Below, one piece after another: positions 9,009-18,782 of a stretch of 64,000 nt of DNA. This DNA is from Gemmatimonadetes bacterium 13_2_20CM_2_65_7 (lineage in GTDB: Bacteria; Gemmatimonadota; Gemmatimonadetes; Gemmatimonadales; GWC2-71-9): the NCBI GenBank assembly GCA_001915025.1, contig MNDR01000092.1, forward strand, positions 1 through 64,000. Direction: 5' to 3'. Under the pieces are notes generated by a model. It worked only from the letters and a program-made list of their open reading frames with translations, searched no databases and had not been told where the DNA came from. Each line of letters begins with the position of its first letter. Within the stretch, counting starts at the first letter, position 1. Position numbers and translations under genes: made by a program.

Positions 9009-10046
9009 GTGACCATGGACATGTCCCTGGATCAGCCCACACCCATCAAGCGTTTCTGGCGCACGTGGCGTCGCGAGATCGTTCGCGGCAGCGTGCTCTT
9101 CGGCATCGTCGTCGGCATCGGGTTGTTCCTCAGAAGCGTCACTCGCAACATCAAAGACCATTTGCCTACCAGCCTGGGCGCGCTGCGCGCGTTCGGCGAC
9201 ATGGATTGGGGCGACGGCGAAGGCGGCAACCTCTTCGGCCGCGGCCGCAACGTCGGCGCCGAATGGCACTACCACGGGAAGATCAAGCCGACGCAGCGCG
9301 TCTGGATTCGCAACACCAACGGGCCCATCGATGTCGTCGGTGGAAAGAGCGACTCGCTCGAAGTGCATGTCGAAAAGAGCTGGCGCAACTCGGACCCCGG
9401 CAGCGTCCAGATCATTCCAGTGCCGACGCAGCTCGGCATTACGATCTGCGCGGTGTGGGAGGCACGCGAGACGCGTTGCAACGAGGGGGGCGACTACCGC
9501 ATGAACGGCGTCCGCAAGAACGACGTGGCCGTGCGCTTCACCGTGGTCCTCCCGAAGGGCGTTCCGATTGACGCGTCCACGGTCAATGGCGGGCTTCAGA
9601 TCGACCAGGTCAGTGCGCCGGTCGATGCCAACACCATCAATGGCCGCATCGCGGTCAATACAGCCAGCGGCCCGGTACATGCGACCACTGTGAACGGCAG
9701 CATTGAGGCGAACATGCAGGCCCTCAGCAACGGCGATGTGCGACTCACGACCGTCAACGGCTCCGTGATGGCCGGTCTGCCCAAACGCATCAACGCCGAG
9801 ATCGACGCCCAAACGGTCAACGGGCGCGTCGACAGCGACCTGCCGGTGAAGATCATAGGCAAGATGAGCACGCGTCATCTGCACGGCACGATCGGCACCG
9901 GCGGTCCGACGCTAAAGCTCGTGACCGTCAACGGCTCGATTACGATCCATGAAGCGGGCCCTATGCCGCCACCACATCCAGAGCCCGGGCCTCACTCCTG
10001 GGTCAGGGTGCCGCGCGGCAGGGTATCGCTACCCGAGCGTCCCTGA
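9009..10046 (+). CDS. DUF4097-like membrane-anchored beta-repeat protein
   Basis: N-terminal TM segment, then repeated TVNGxI/TINGRI/TVNGRV strands. Confidence 0.8.
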   Translation: MTMDMSLDQPTPIKRFWRTWRREIVRGSVLFGIVVGIGLFLRSVTRNIKDHLPTSLGALRAFGDMDWGDGEGGNLFGRGRNVGAEWHYHGKIKPTQRVWIRNTNGPIDVVGGKSDSLEVHVEKSWRNSDPGSVQIIPVPTQLGITICAVWEARETRCNEGGDYRMNGVRKNDVAVRFTVVLPKGVPIDASTVNGGLQIDQVSAPVDANTINGRIAVNTASGPVHATTVNGSIEANMQALSNGDVRLTTVNGSVMAGLPKRINAEIDAQTVNGRVDSDLPVKIIGKMSTRHLHGTIGTGGPTLKLVTVNGSITIHEAGPMPPPHPEPGPHSWVRVPRGRVSLPERP

Positions 10047-10475
10047 AGCGCTCGAGGTACTCTCCCGGCCGAGACTGTACGGCCAGCGTGCCGGGTTCAG
10101 CGTCGCCAGCCCGTAGAACATCAGGCATGCGCCCGTGAGGGAGATGTTTTTCCAGAAGTGCGCGGCCTGATTCCCGGCCATCATCGGATCGGCAATTCCC
10201 CAAAACTTGTGAACCGTGAACGCCGCCGTAACGAGAAAGACGGCGATCAGCAGTGCACCCCAACGCGCCTTGATGCCGAGCAGGATGCTGAGACCGCCGG
10301 CGAGCAGCATGACGCCGGAGACGGCAGTCAGCAGCGTGGGCGCCGGCACTCCCGAGGCGCCGGCGTATTGCGCATACGTGCTGAGCTTGGTGAGGTGGTT
10401 GAATCCGGAGTAAATGAAGAAGAAGGAAAAGACGATCCGCCCGATTAGCAGCACAATTCCACCCATGTCGGTCAC
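10029..10475 (-). CDS. DoxX-family membrane protein
   Basis: Four TM segments; GRIVFSFFFIYSGFNHLTKL, LLAGGLSILLGIKARWGAL. Confidence 0.8.
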   Translation of the reverse strand: MTDMGGIVLLIGRIVFSFFFIYSGFNHLTKLSTYAQYAGASGVPAPTLLTAVSGVMLLAGGLSILLGIKARWGALLIAVFLVTAAFTVHKFWGIADPMMAGNQAAHFWKNISLTGACLMFYGLATLNPARWPYSLGRESTSSASGTLG

Positions 10476-10849
10476 CTCGGTTGAAGGTAGCGTGCCACTT
10501 CCGCCGGAAACGTGCGAACATCGATTGGCTTGGTGATGTATCCGTCGAATCCCGCAGCAGTCGCGCGCGCGCGATCCTCCGGTAATGCATGCGCCGTCAG
10601 CGCCACGACTTTCCAGGAGCGCTCCGGCAATTCCTTTAGTTCCTCGAGCACGGCGTACCCATCGCGGCCGGGCAGCTGGATATCCAGCAGCACGAGGTCG
10701 GGGACGGGTTTCTGCGTGCGCATGACTTCAGCGAGCCGGTCTCCATTGGGAAGACCCACCACCTGATGTCCCTTCAGCGACAACAGCGTGGTGAGCAGCT
10801 TCAGATTGTCAGGCTGGTCTTCCACGACAACGATCGTCGCCACGCTCAC
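10472..10849 (-). CDS. Single-domain response regulator (CheY/DivK-like)
   Basis: VVEDQPDN, LVLLDIQLPGRDG, LTAHAL, GYITKPID receiver motifs. Confidence 0.93.
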   Translation of the reverse strand: MSVATIVVVEDQPDNLKLLTTLLSLKGHQVVGLPNGDRLAEVMRTQKPVPDLVLLDIQLPGRDGYAVLEELKELPERSWKVVALTAHALPEDRARATAAGFDGYITKPIDVRTFPAEVARYLQPR

Positions 10850-12522
10850 CGGGCCTGGGGAAGAGTGAACCAGAACGTGCTGCCCTTGCCCATCTCGCTT
10901 TCCACGCCGATCGCGCCGCCGTGCAGTTCGACCAGGCGCCGCGACAAGGCGAGACCCAGACCCGTTCCTTCGTACTTACGGCTGGCGGAGGCGTCGAGTT
11001 GGGAGAACTCCTGGAACAGTTTCGGTTGATCCTCGGGTGCGATCCCAATTCCGGTATCGCTCACCGCGATGCGCGCCTCCGCGCCGCCATTCACCGGCGC
11101 CGCCGCGACGGTGATGCGCCCACCGTCGGGAGTGAATTTGATCGCGTTCGACAAAAGATTGAGAAGCACCTGACGCACGCGACCGCGGTCTGCGTGCACT
11201 CGCAGGTCCTGCGCCAGCGGACTCACAACGAGCGCGTGACGATGCTTTTGCGCTTGCGCGTGGACGCTGCCGGCGGCTTCGCTGAGTAACCCGGCGAGCT
11301 CCACCGCCTCCGGCTTCAGCTCCATCCGGCCGGCCGCGATGCGTTGCAGATCGAGCAGCTCATTGATCAACTCGAGGAGTTGCCGGCCGTTGCGGCCGAC
11401 GGTCTCGAGGAAATCGCGCTGTTGATCGGACAGAGTTGAGCCGAGGTCCTCCGTCAGCAGCAGGTCGGTGAAGCCGATGATGCTGTTGAGCGGCGTACGG
11501 AGCTCGTGAGAAATGTTGGACAGAAACTGATCCTTGGTTTTCATCGCGGTGTCGAGCTCGGCGTTCAGCTGCTCGAGCCGCTTGGCCGTCTGCCGCACTT
11601 CCACCGCCAGGCGTCGCGTGTTGTGATGCGCGGACGAGCGCTCGCACGCGATGGCGAGGTTGGGAGCCGCCTGTTCGAGTGCGGCCCGCTCGTCGACGCC
11701 GAACTGCTCTGCGGGAACAACGCCCAGGACACCGCTCAATTTCGTGCCCGCCCGGAGCGGCACGAGCACCAGGCCGTGTGGCATGGCGGCGGTCAGTCGT
11801 AACTGATGGCGGACCGGCTGCACCGCCTCACCGTGATAGAGGATTGATTGCGCCGCGTCGCCGATGAGATCGCGCATCGTGCCGCGCGAGACGGGGCGAC
11901 TTTCGACGCCCCGCGCGGCGGTGACCGCCCATTCGTTGGCATCGTAGGCCGGCTGATACAGGACGATTCCTGTTGCCCGGGTCGCTCCGGCGATCACGTC
12001 CAATGCCTGGGCCAGTCCCGTCGCCGATTCATCGGCGGGCGCGTTCAGCGCGGCGAGGAGCTGCGAGAGGTACGCCTGGAGCGCTTCGCGCCAGGCCAAC
12101 GCTTTGGCCATGTGATTCACGCCGCGCGCGATCGCGCCGAACTCGGCGGGTTGATCTTCCGGGAGCGGTTCGACGAAATGGCCCTCCGCGACCCGTTGGA
12201 GTGCGGAAGCGATCCGGGCAAAGGGCGCGGCGAGCTGCCGGCGATTGTACCAGAAGCCGAGCCCCAGCACGATGAACATTGCCGCGAAGAGCACGGTCGT
12301 CGCGAGCGCGGCCTGCACAGCTTCGTCGCCGGCGTCGATCGCCAGCTCGGCGGCGGCGGCGTCGCCCATTTGTTGGAAGCGCTGCGCGAGGACGACCATC
12401 GCCGTCTGAGTGGCGCGGGCGCTGCGCCAGATGGCGATCTGGGTGACGAGACCGACGAGCGCGACGGCGATGAACGTCGCGGCGAAGAGTCGGGTGATGC
12501 TAGGCGCCCCCCCGGTCCGCAT
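10846..12522 (-). CDS. Membrane sensor histidine kinase (HAMP, GAF-like, HisKA, HATPase)
   Basis: FLSNISHELRTPLNSIIGF H-box, LLNLLSNAIKFTPDGG N-box, DTGIGI, GTGLGLALSRRLV. Confidence 0.94.
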   Translation of the reverse strand: MRTGGAPSITRLFAATFIAVALVGLVTQIAIWRSARATQTAMVVLAQRFQQMGDAAAAELAIDAGDEAVQAALATTVLFAAMFIVLGLGFWYNRRQLAAPFARIASALQRVAEGHFVEPLPEDQPAEFGAIARGVNHMAKALAWREALQAYLSQLLAALNAPADESATGLAQALDVIAGATRATGIVLYQPAYDANEWAVTAARGVESRPVSRGTMRDLIGDAAQSILYHGEAVQPVRHQLRLTAAMPHGLVLVPLRAGTKLSGVLGVVPAEQFGVDERAALEQAAPNLAIACERSSAHHNTRRLAVEVRQTAKRLEQLNAELDTAMKTKDQFLSNISHELRTPLNSIIGFTDLLLTEDLGSTLSDQQRDFLETVGRNGRQLLELINELLDLQRIAAGRMELKPEAVELAGLLSEAAGSVHAQAQKHRHALVVSPLAQDLRVHADRGRVRQVLLNLLSNAIKFTPDGGRITVAAAPVNGGAEARIAVSDTGIGIAPEDQPKLFQEFSQLDASASRKYEGTGLGLALSRRLVELHGGAIGVESEMGKGSTFWFTLPQAR

Positions 12523-12535
12523 GGGGCTCCATAAT

Positions 12536-13420
12536 ATGCGGGCGACGTGTACCTTCCAAGCCGTGCGGCCCCAAACCCTTGGCCTGATCGGGCTCGGTGC
12601 GATCGGCGGCTCGGTGGCCCGTCAGGTGAAGCAGTCGGACGGGGGTCAGGGGGTTTCCGTCGTCGGCTGGTCGCCGGAGCCCGCGGAACGGGCCATGGCG
12701 GCGCAGCACGGCGCGCTCGACGACGCGCCGCCCCACGCCGTCGATGTCGCACGCGTCGCCGATTTCCTCATTCTCGCCGCTCCACCCGCCGCCAATCTCG
12801 CGCAACTCGATTCCCTCACTCCGCATCTCAAGCCGGACGCCTTCGTCACCGACGTCGGATCGGTGAAGCGCGCCATTGTCGCGCGCGCGGAGCGACTCGG
12901 CATTGGCAATCGGTTTGCCGGAAGCCATCCGCTCGCGGGAACGCACGAGCACGGGTTCGAGGCCGCGCGTGCCGATCTCTTCCGCGGAGCCGTCGTCTAC
13001 GTCACACCCTGCGAGGCGCAGGGCAGCGCCGCGGCGACGCGGGAGGTCGCGCATTTCTGGGAGGACGTCCTCGGCGCCGAGCCGGTGATTCTCGATGCCG
13101 GCCGGCACGACGCACAGCTGGCGGCGACGAGTCACGTGCCGCAGATCGTCGCGTCGTTGCTGGCAGATTTCTTGGCGAGGCACGCGCCGCCCGGCGCGAC
13201 ATTCGGGCCTGGGGCGGTCGACACGACGCGACTTGCCGCGAGCGAACCGGCCTTGTGGACCGAGATCCTGCTGATGAACCGTGACGAGGTATTGCCCGCG
13301 CTGCGATTGCTCGAAGAATCGCTTGGCACCGTCGAGCGCGCGCTCGAAGCAGGTGATGCGAAGGCGTTGACGGCGTGGCTGACGCGCGCGGCTGCGTGGC
13401 GACGTCGCATCGGTCCGTGA
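12536..13420 (+). CDS. tyrA: Prephenate dehydrogenase
   Basis: LGLIGLGAIGGSVARQ Rossmann motif; DVGSVKRAIV; GSHPLAGTHEHGFEAAR; adjacent to aroA. Confidence 0.88.
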   Translation: MRATCTFQAVRPQTLGLIGLGAIGGSVARQVKQSDGGQGVSVVGWSPEPAERAMAAQHGALDDAPPHAVDVARVADFLILAAPPAANLAQLDSLTPHLKPDAFVTDVGSVKRAIVARAERLGIGNRFAGSHPLAGTHEHGFEAARADLFRGAVVYVTPCEAQGSAAATREVAHFWEDVLGAEPVILDAGRHDAQLAATSHVPQIVASLLADFLARHAPPGATFGPGAVDTTRLAASEPALWTEILLMNRDEVLPALRLLEESLGTVERALEAGDAKALTAWLTRAAAWRRRIGP

Positions 13421-14676
13421 AGGTCGGCGGCATCGTCCGGCCGCCGGGCGACAAGAGCATCTCGCATCGCGTGCTCATGCTGGCGGCGCTGGCGCGCGGA
13501 ACGAGCGAGCTGCGTGGTCTCCTCACCGGCGCCGATGTGAAGAGCACGGCGCGGGTGCTGCGTCAGCTCGGCGCGACGATCTCGCCGATCCGAGAAGGGG
13601 GTCCGGTGCGGGTTGCCCGCTCACCGCTCACCGCTCCCCGCTCACCGTTGTATTGCGGCAACTCCGGCACCACCGCGCGCCTGATGGTCGGCATCCTTGC
13701 GGGGCAGCGATTCGCCGCGACGCTAACGGGTGACGCATCACTGCGTCGCCGTCCCATGCGTCGGGTCACTGAGCCGTTAAGGCAGATGGGAGCCGAGATC
13801 ACTGAGCGAGGCGATGGATTGCCGCTCACAATCCGCGGCGGCCGATTGCGCGGGCTCACCTACCAGAGTCCCGTGGCAAGCGCGCAGGTGAAGAGTGCGA
13901 TCCTGTTCGCGGGGCTCACTGGCAACGTGCCCGTGACGATTCACGAACCCTATCGCTCGCGGGATCACACCGAGCGACTCTTCGCGCATCTGGGCCTTGG
14001 GATTCACGAGCGGGAAGGTGCGATCGTTCTCGAACCGCCTAACCGCCCAGCCGCCATACCGCCCTTTCACCTGTCCGTCCCCGGCGACCCGTCGAGCGCT
14101 GCGTTTCTCGTCGCTGCGGCGGTACTCGCGGAGGAAGGTGAGCTCCTCATCGAGAACGTCGGCGTCAATCCTACGCGCACCGGTTTTCTCGTCGTCTTGG
14201 AGCGGATGGGCGCGCACGTCGAGCGCGTGAATCTGCGCGACGAGGGCGGTGAGCCGGTGGCCGATCTCGTGGTGCGTCCTGCCCAACTGAAGGGGACCGA
14301 AGTGCCGGCGTCTGAGATCCCGACCCTTGTCGACGAGGTGCCGGTGCTCGCCGTGCTTGCGAGCCGGGCGCGCGGCGCCACGGTCTTCCGTGAAGTCGGC
14401 GAGCTCCGCGTCAAAGAGAGCAATCGACTGGAGCTCGTCGCCGCGAATCTGCGCGCCGTCGGAGCGCGGGCCGAAGCACGCGGGAGCGATCTCCACGTCG
14501 CCGGCGGCGATCGGCCACCGCGAGGCCGGGTCGAGACGGCTTCCGACCACCGGCTCGCCATGGCGTTCGCGGTGTTGGGCACGTTGCCCGGATCGGACGT
14601 CAAGCTGTCGGAGAAGAAATCCGTGGCGATCAGTTATCCGTCGTTCTTTCGCGATTTGCGCACATGCTTCGCGTGA
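13417..14676 (+). CDS. aroA: 3-phosphoshikimate 1-carboxyvinyltransferase (EPSP synthase)
   Basis: RPPGDKSISHRVLMLAALA, YCGNSGTTARLMVGIL, SVPGDPSSAAFL, RVKESNRLE; GTGA overlap start. Confidence 0.95.
   Translation: MKVGGIVRPPGDKSISHRVLMLAALARGTSELRGLLTGADVKSTARVLRQLGATISPIREGGPVRVARSPLTAPRSPLYCGNSGTTARLMVGILAGQRFAATLTGDASLRRRPMRRVTEPLRQMGAEITERGDGLPLTIRGGRLRGLTYQSPVASAQVKSAILFAGLTGNVPVTIHEPYRSRDHTERLFAHLGLGIHEREGAIVLEPPNRPAAIPPFHLSVPGDPSSAAFLVAAAVLAEEGELLIENVGVNPTRTGFLVVLERMGAHVERVNLRDEGGEPVADLVVRPAQLKGTEVPASEIPTLVDEVPVLAVLASRARGATVFREVGELRVKESNRLELVAANLRAVGARAEARGSDLHVAGGDRPPRGRVETASDHRLAMAFAVLGTLPGSDVKLSEKKSVAISYPSFFRDLRTCFA
13619..13647 (+). repeat. Heptanucleotide array (GCTCACC)x2-GCTCCCC-GCTCACC-G within aroA
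   Basis: Four consecutive 7-bp units, just before the GNSGTT motif codons. Confidence 0.9.
14032..14063 (+). repeat. Degenerate octanucleotide array GAACCGCC-TAACCGCC-CAGCCGCC-ATACCGCC within aroA
   Basis: Four consecutive 8-bp units ending in CCGCC. Confidence 0.75.
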
Positions 14677-15344
14677 TCGCGATCGACGGTCCCGCGGCAT
14701 CGGGGAAGAGCTCGACGGCAGGTCTTGTCGCCAAGCGGCTTGGCTGGGCGCATCTCGATTCGGGCGCGCTGTATCGCGCGCTCACGCTGGCGGCGCTCGA
14801 CAATCTCGGTGAAGGCTGGCCCGCGCAGCGCGTCGTCGATCTCGCCGAGCGGCTGCCGGTGCGCTTGGTGCTGGCGGCCGACCGGTTCCGGCCCGAAGTC
14901 GCCGGCGCCGACGTCGCGGAAGCGATCCGCGGCGAGCGAGTCACGCGTAACGTCTCGACGCTTGCGGCGCTTCCCGAGGTGCGGACCTGGGTGAATGCCC
15001 AGCAGCGGTTGGCGGTGCAGGCGTGTGGGGACCGTGGGGTGGTAGTCGACGGGCGGGACATCGGCACGATTGTCTTCCCTGAAGCCCCGCTCAAGATCTT
15101 TTTGACCGCGACGCCCGACGAGCGGGCCCGACGACGGCTCTTTCAACGGGGCGAGGCGGTCGACGTCGAGCTGGTCAGGCGCGAGAGCGAGGCCCTCGCT
15201 GCGCGGGATGCGGCGGATTCCAACCGCCGGGTCGCCCCGCTGAAGCCCGCCACGGACGCCGTTGTGCTGGATACCACGGCCCTCACGCTCGAGCAGCAGG
15301 TGACGCGGGTTGTCGAACTGGCGCGGGGACTGTTCCCTGGGTAG
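14664..15344 (+). CDS. cmk: Cytidylate kinase
   Basis: IAIDGPAASGKSSTAGLVAKRLGWAHLDSGALYRALT; DGRDIGTIVFPEA; RRxxDSNRxVAPLKPA. Confidence 0.96.
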   Translation: MLRVIAIDGPAASGKSSTAGLVAKRLGWAHLDSGALYRALTLAALDNLGEGWPAQRVVDLAERLPVRLVLAADRFRPEVAGADVAEAIRGERVTRNVSTLAALPEVRTWVNAQQRLAVQACGDRGVVVDGRDIGTIVFPEAPLKIFLTATPDERARRRLFQRGEAVDVELVRRESEALAARDAADSNRRVAPLKPATDAVVLDTTALTLEQQVTRVVELARGLFPG

Positions 15345-15349
15345 GTTTC

Positions 15350-15400
15350 GCGCCTTCCCAGACACAGGGTCTGGGCTCGGCGCACTGTCCTGAAAGGACA
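15350..15400 (+). promoter_or_regulatory. Candidate rpsA leader with two consecutive hairpins
   Basis: GCGCC-TT-CCCAGAC-ACAGG-GTCTGGG-CTC-GGCGC, then TGTCCT-GAA-AGGACA. Confidence 0.5.
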
Positions 15401-15438
15401 ATGAATGACGAGGCACTCTCAAACACATAACCGAACCG

Positions 15439-17172
15439 GTGTACCGAATGCTCGTAGAAGCACGTGACGTAGAAGATTCCGAAGCAGACCTTCCAACTCG
15501 TAAAGCACCCCGCTCACCACTCCGCGTCCGCTCCGGTCTCGATGAGGAATACTCCTCTGACGAGATCGAGAAAATGACTCTGCTGTATGAGGGGACGCTC
15601 TCGAATATCGAAGAAGGCGAGATCGTCAAATCGAAGGTGCTGCGCGTGACCGACACCGCCGTCATCCTCGACGTCGGCTTCAAGTCCGAAGGCGCGGTCC
15701 CCATCGATGAGTTCAAAGATCCGAAGAGTCTGAAAGAAGGCGACGAGGTCGAAGTCTTCCTGGAGCACCTCGAGGACCAGGAAGGCGCCGTCGTCCTGTC
15801 GAAGAAGAAGGCTGACTTCATGCGCGTCTGGGAGAAGATCCGGGAGGCGCACGAAAAAGATGAAGCGGTCACCGGGACGCTGGTGAAGAAGATCAAGGGC
15901 GGTGTGGTCGTGGACCTCATGGGCGTGGATGCGTTCCTGCCCGGCAGCCAGATCGCGCTGCGTCGCGTGCCGAACATCGACGAGCTGCTCGGCCAAAGCT
16001 TCGAGTTCAAGATCATCAAGCTCAACAAACGGCGTCGCAACATCGTCGTGTCGCGCCGGGTGTTGCTCGAGGCCGAGCGCAAGACGAAACGCGACGTCCT
16101 GATGAAGGAGTTGTCGGTCAATCAGGTGCGGAAGGGCGTCGTCAAGAACATCACCGACTTCGGGGCGTTCATCGATCTCGGCGGCGTCGACGGCCTGCTG
16201 CACATCACCGACATGAGCTACGGGCGCGTGTCGCATCCGTCCGAGATGGTGCAGATCGGTCAGGAGCTCGAGGTCAAGGTGCTCGACATCGATTGGGAGC
16301 GCGAGCGCATTTCGCTCGGACTCAAACAGCTGCAGCCGTACCCGTGGCAGAACGTCGCTGCGAAATATCCGGTGGGCACGCGCGTGCAGGGCAAGGTTGT
16401 GTCCATCACCAACTACGGGGCGTTCGTCGAGCTCGAGCCGGGCATCGAGGGGCTCGTGCACATTTCCGAGATGAGCTGGACCCGCAACGTCCGCCATCCC
16501 TCCAAGCTCGTGTCGATCGGTGAATCGATCGAGGCGGTGGTCCTCAAGGTCGACGAGACGGAAGAAAAAGTCTCGCTCGGCATGAAGCAGACGGAGCAGG
16601 ACCCGTGGATGGCGCTGCCGCAGAAGTATCCGGTCGGCACGCGGCTCCGCGGCAAGGTGCGCAACCTCACGTCGTTCGGCGCATTCGTGGAAATCGAGCC
16701 GGGGATCGACGGCCTGATTCACATCTCCGATATGTCGTGGACCAAGCGCGTGCAGCATCCGTCCGAGGTCGTGAAGAAGGGCGACGAAGTCGACGTCCTG
16801 ATTCTGAACGTCGACGCCGAGAACAAACGGATCTCGCTGGGGCTGAAGCAGGCGCAGGAAGATCCGTGGCTCCGTATCGGGGAGACGTACCCCGTCGGCA
16901 CGGAGCTGCGCGGGCGCGTCATGCGCCTCATGGACAAGGGGGTCGTCGTCGACCTCGGCAGCGATATCGAGGGCTTCGTGCCGATGTCGCAGCTGGGCAT
17001 TCCGGATATTCAGCAGCCCGGCGATGCGGTGAAAGAAGGGCAGGCGGTGGAGCTGAAGGTTTTGGAGGTTGATCCGATCCATCATCGCATTGTATTGGCA
17101 GCCACCGGATTCCCGAAGGACGACGTGGTGCCGGTGCCAGCCAGTAACGAGACGCCTAGGTTAGACGCCTAG
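15439..17172 (+). CDS. rpsA: 30S ribosomal protein S1
   Basis: Multiple S1 motifs (VxNITDFGAFIDLGGVDGLLHITDMSYGRVxHPSE etc.); start may be ATG at 15448. Confidence 0.95.
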   Translation: MYRMLVEARDVEDSEADLPTRKAPRSPLRVRSGLDEEYSSDEIEKMTLLYEGTLSNIEEGEIVKSKVLRVTDTAVILDVGFKSEGAVPIDEFKDPKSLKEGDEVEVFLEHLEDQEGAVVLSKKKADFMRVWEKIREAHEKDEAVTGTLVKKIKGGVVVDLMGVDAFLPGSQIALRRVPNIDELLGQSFEFKIIKLNKRRRNIVVSRRVLLEAERKTKRDVLMKELSVNQVRKGVVKNITDFGAFIDLGGVDGLLHITDMSYGRVSHPSEMVQIGQELEVKVLDIDWERERISLGLKQLQPYPWQNVAAKYPVGTRVQGKVVSITNYGAFVELEPGIEGLVHISEMSWTRNVRHPSKLVSIGESIEAVVLKVDETEEKVSLGMKQTEQDPWMALPQKYPVGTRLRGKVRNLTSFGAFVEIEPGIDGLIHISDMSWTKRVQHPSEVVKKGDEVDVLILNVDAENKRISLGLKQAQEDPWLRIGETYPVGTELRGRVMRLMDKGVVVDLGSDIEGFVPMSQLGIPDIQQPGDAVKEGQAVELKVLEVDPIHHRIVLAATGFPKDDVVPVPASNETPRLDA

Positions 17173-17188
17173 ACGCCGAGACGCCGAG
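17162..17188 (+). repeat. Octanucleotide array (TAGACGCC)x2-GAGACGCC-GAG overlapping the rpsA stop codon
   Basis: Three 8-bp units plus partial; one further unit GAGACGCC at 17149-17156. Confidence 0.85.
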
Positions 17189-17204
17189 CGGCTGTGAGGT
17201 TTGA

Positions 17205-17230
17205 GGGGACAGGGTAATCCTGTCCCCTTT
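17205..17230 (+). terminator. Intrinsic terminator downstream of rpsA
   Basis: Perfect 9-bp stem GGGGACAGG-GTAAT-CCTGTCCCC followed by TTT. Confidence 0.8.
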
Positions 17231-17258
17231 GCATTTGGTGGCCTACATTTGCCGAACC

Positions 17259-18782
17259 ATGACCATGAGAGAAAAGCTGGAATTACTCCAGCAAAAGAGG
17301 TCGGAGAGTGAGCAAGGTGGCGGCGCTGAGCGGATCGCCACGCAACACCAAAAAGGGAAAATGACCGCGCGCGAGCGGCTCGACGTGCTGCTCGATCCTG
17401 GCTCCTTCGTCGAGCTCGATCGCTTCGTCACCCATCGCGCCACCGATTTCGGTCTCGACGAGCAAAAAGTCCTCGGCGATGGGGTGGTGACGGGATGGGG
17501 ACGCGTCGAGGGACGGCTGGTCTACGTCTTCTCGCAGGACTTCACCGTTTTTGGCGGCTCGCTCTCGGAAGCGCACGCGGAAAAAATCTGTAAGATCATG
17601 GATCTCGCCCTGCAGAATGGCGCGCCGGTCGTGGGACTGAACGACTCGGGCGGCGCGCGGATTCAGGAGGGGGTCGCATCGCTCGGCGGCTATGCCGACA
17701 TCTTCCTCCGCAACACGCTCGCGTCCGGCGTCGTGCCGCAGATCAGCGCGATCCTCGGCCCGTGCGCCGGCGGCGCCGTATATAGTCCCGCGATCACCGA
17801 CTTCATCTTCATGGTGCGCGGCATCTCGTACATGTTCGTGACCGGCCCCAACGTCGTGAAAACGGTGACGCACGAAGAGGTGGATTTCGAGAAGCTCGGC
17901 GGCGCCGACGTCCACGGCGGCACGTCCGGCATCGCGCAGTTCGTTCACGATTCCGAGCTCGAGTCGCTCACGGCCATTCGTACGCTGCTGTCGTTTCTGC
18001 CTGGCAACAATCTCGATTCACCGCCCATCCGCACACCCGACGACCCATCGGATCGCCGTGACGAGGGACTGCTCGACGTCGTGCCCGATGAGCCGGCCAA
18101 GCCGTACGACATGCACGAGGTGTTGAAACGCGTCGTCGACGGGGGCGCGTTCCTCGAGGTGCAACGGGATTACGGCAGCAACCTGATCGTCGGCTTCGCG
18201 CGTCTCGCGGGACGCCCAGTGGGGATTGTCGCGAATCAACCGGCGGCGCTCGCCGGCGTGCTCGACATCGCGGCCTCGCTCAAGGGTGCACGATTCATCC
18301 GCTTCTGCGACGCGTTCAACATTCCGCTGGTCACGTTCGAGGATGTGCCGGGCTTTCTCCCCGGCGTGGCCCAGGAGCATGGCGGCATCATCAAACATGG
18401 CGCAAAGTTGCTCTATGCCTTTTGCGAGGCCACGGTGCCCAAGCTCACGGTGATCACCCGCAAAGCCTACGGCGGCGCTTACGACGTGATGAGCTCCAAG
18501 CACATCCGCGGCGACTACAACGTCGCCTGGCCGACGGCGGAGATCGCCGTGATGGGACCGAAGGGAGCCGTGGAGATCCTGTATAAGGGCGAGGCGAGCG
18601 AAGAGCGGACCAACGAGTATCGCGAAAAGTTCGCCCACCCCTATCGGGCCGCGGCGCGCGGCTATCTGGACGACATCATCGATCCGCGGGACACGAGACC
18701 GCGCCTGATCGAAGCGCTCCTCACCCTGGACACCAAACGCGGGCGGAATCCTCCCAAGAAGCATGGGAACATTCCTCTATAA
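17259..18782 (+). CDS. Acyl-CoA carboxylase carboxyltransferase subunit (propionyl-CoA carboxylase beta type)
   Basis: [82 protein letters not shown]. Confidence 0.95.
   Translation: MTMREKLELLQQKRSESEQGGGAERIATQHQKGKMTARERLDVLLDPGSFVELDRFVTHRATDFGLDEQKVLGDGVVTGWGRVEGRLVYVFSQDFTVFGGSLSEAHAEKICKIMDLALQNGAPVVGLNDSGGARIQEGVASLGGYADIFLRNTLASGVVPQISAILGPCAGGAVYSPAITDFIFMVRGISYMFVTGPNVVKTVTHEEVDFEKLGGADVHGGTSGIAQFVHDSELESLTAIRTLLSFLPGNNLDSPPIRTPDDPSDRRDEGLLDVVPDEPAKPYDMHEVLKRVVDGGAFLEVQRDYGSNLIVGFARLAGRPVGIVANQPAALAGVLDIAASLKGARFIRFCDAFNIPLVTFEDVPGFLPGVAQEHGGIIKHGAKLLYAFCEATVPKLTVITRKAYGGAYDVMSSKHIRGDYNVAWPTAEIAVMGPKGAVEILYKGEASEERTNEYREKFAHPYRAAARGYLDDIIDPRDTRPRLIEALLTLDTKRGRNPPKKHGNIPL

Noticed and set aside
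14634-16121. 495-aa minus-strand ORF
   Set aside because: Antisense to cmk and rpsA; low-complexity Ser/Arg-rich translation.
15514-17085. 523-aa minus-strand ORF antisense to rpsA
   Set aside because: Shadow ORF of a confidently identified ribosomal protein gene.
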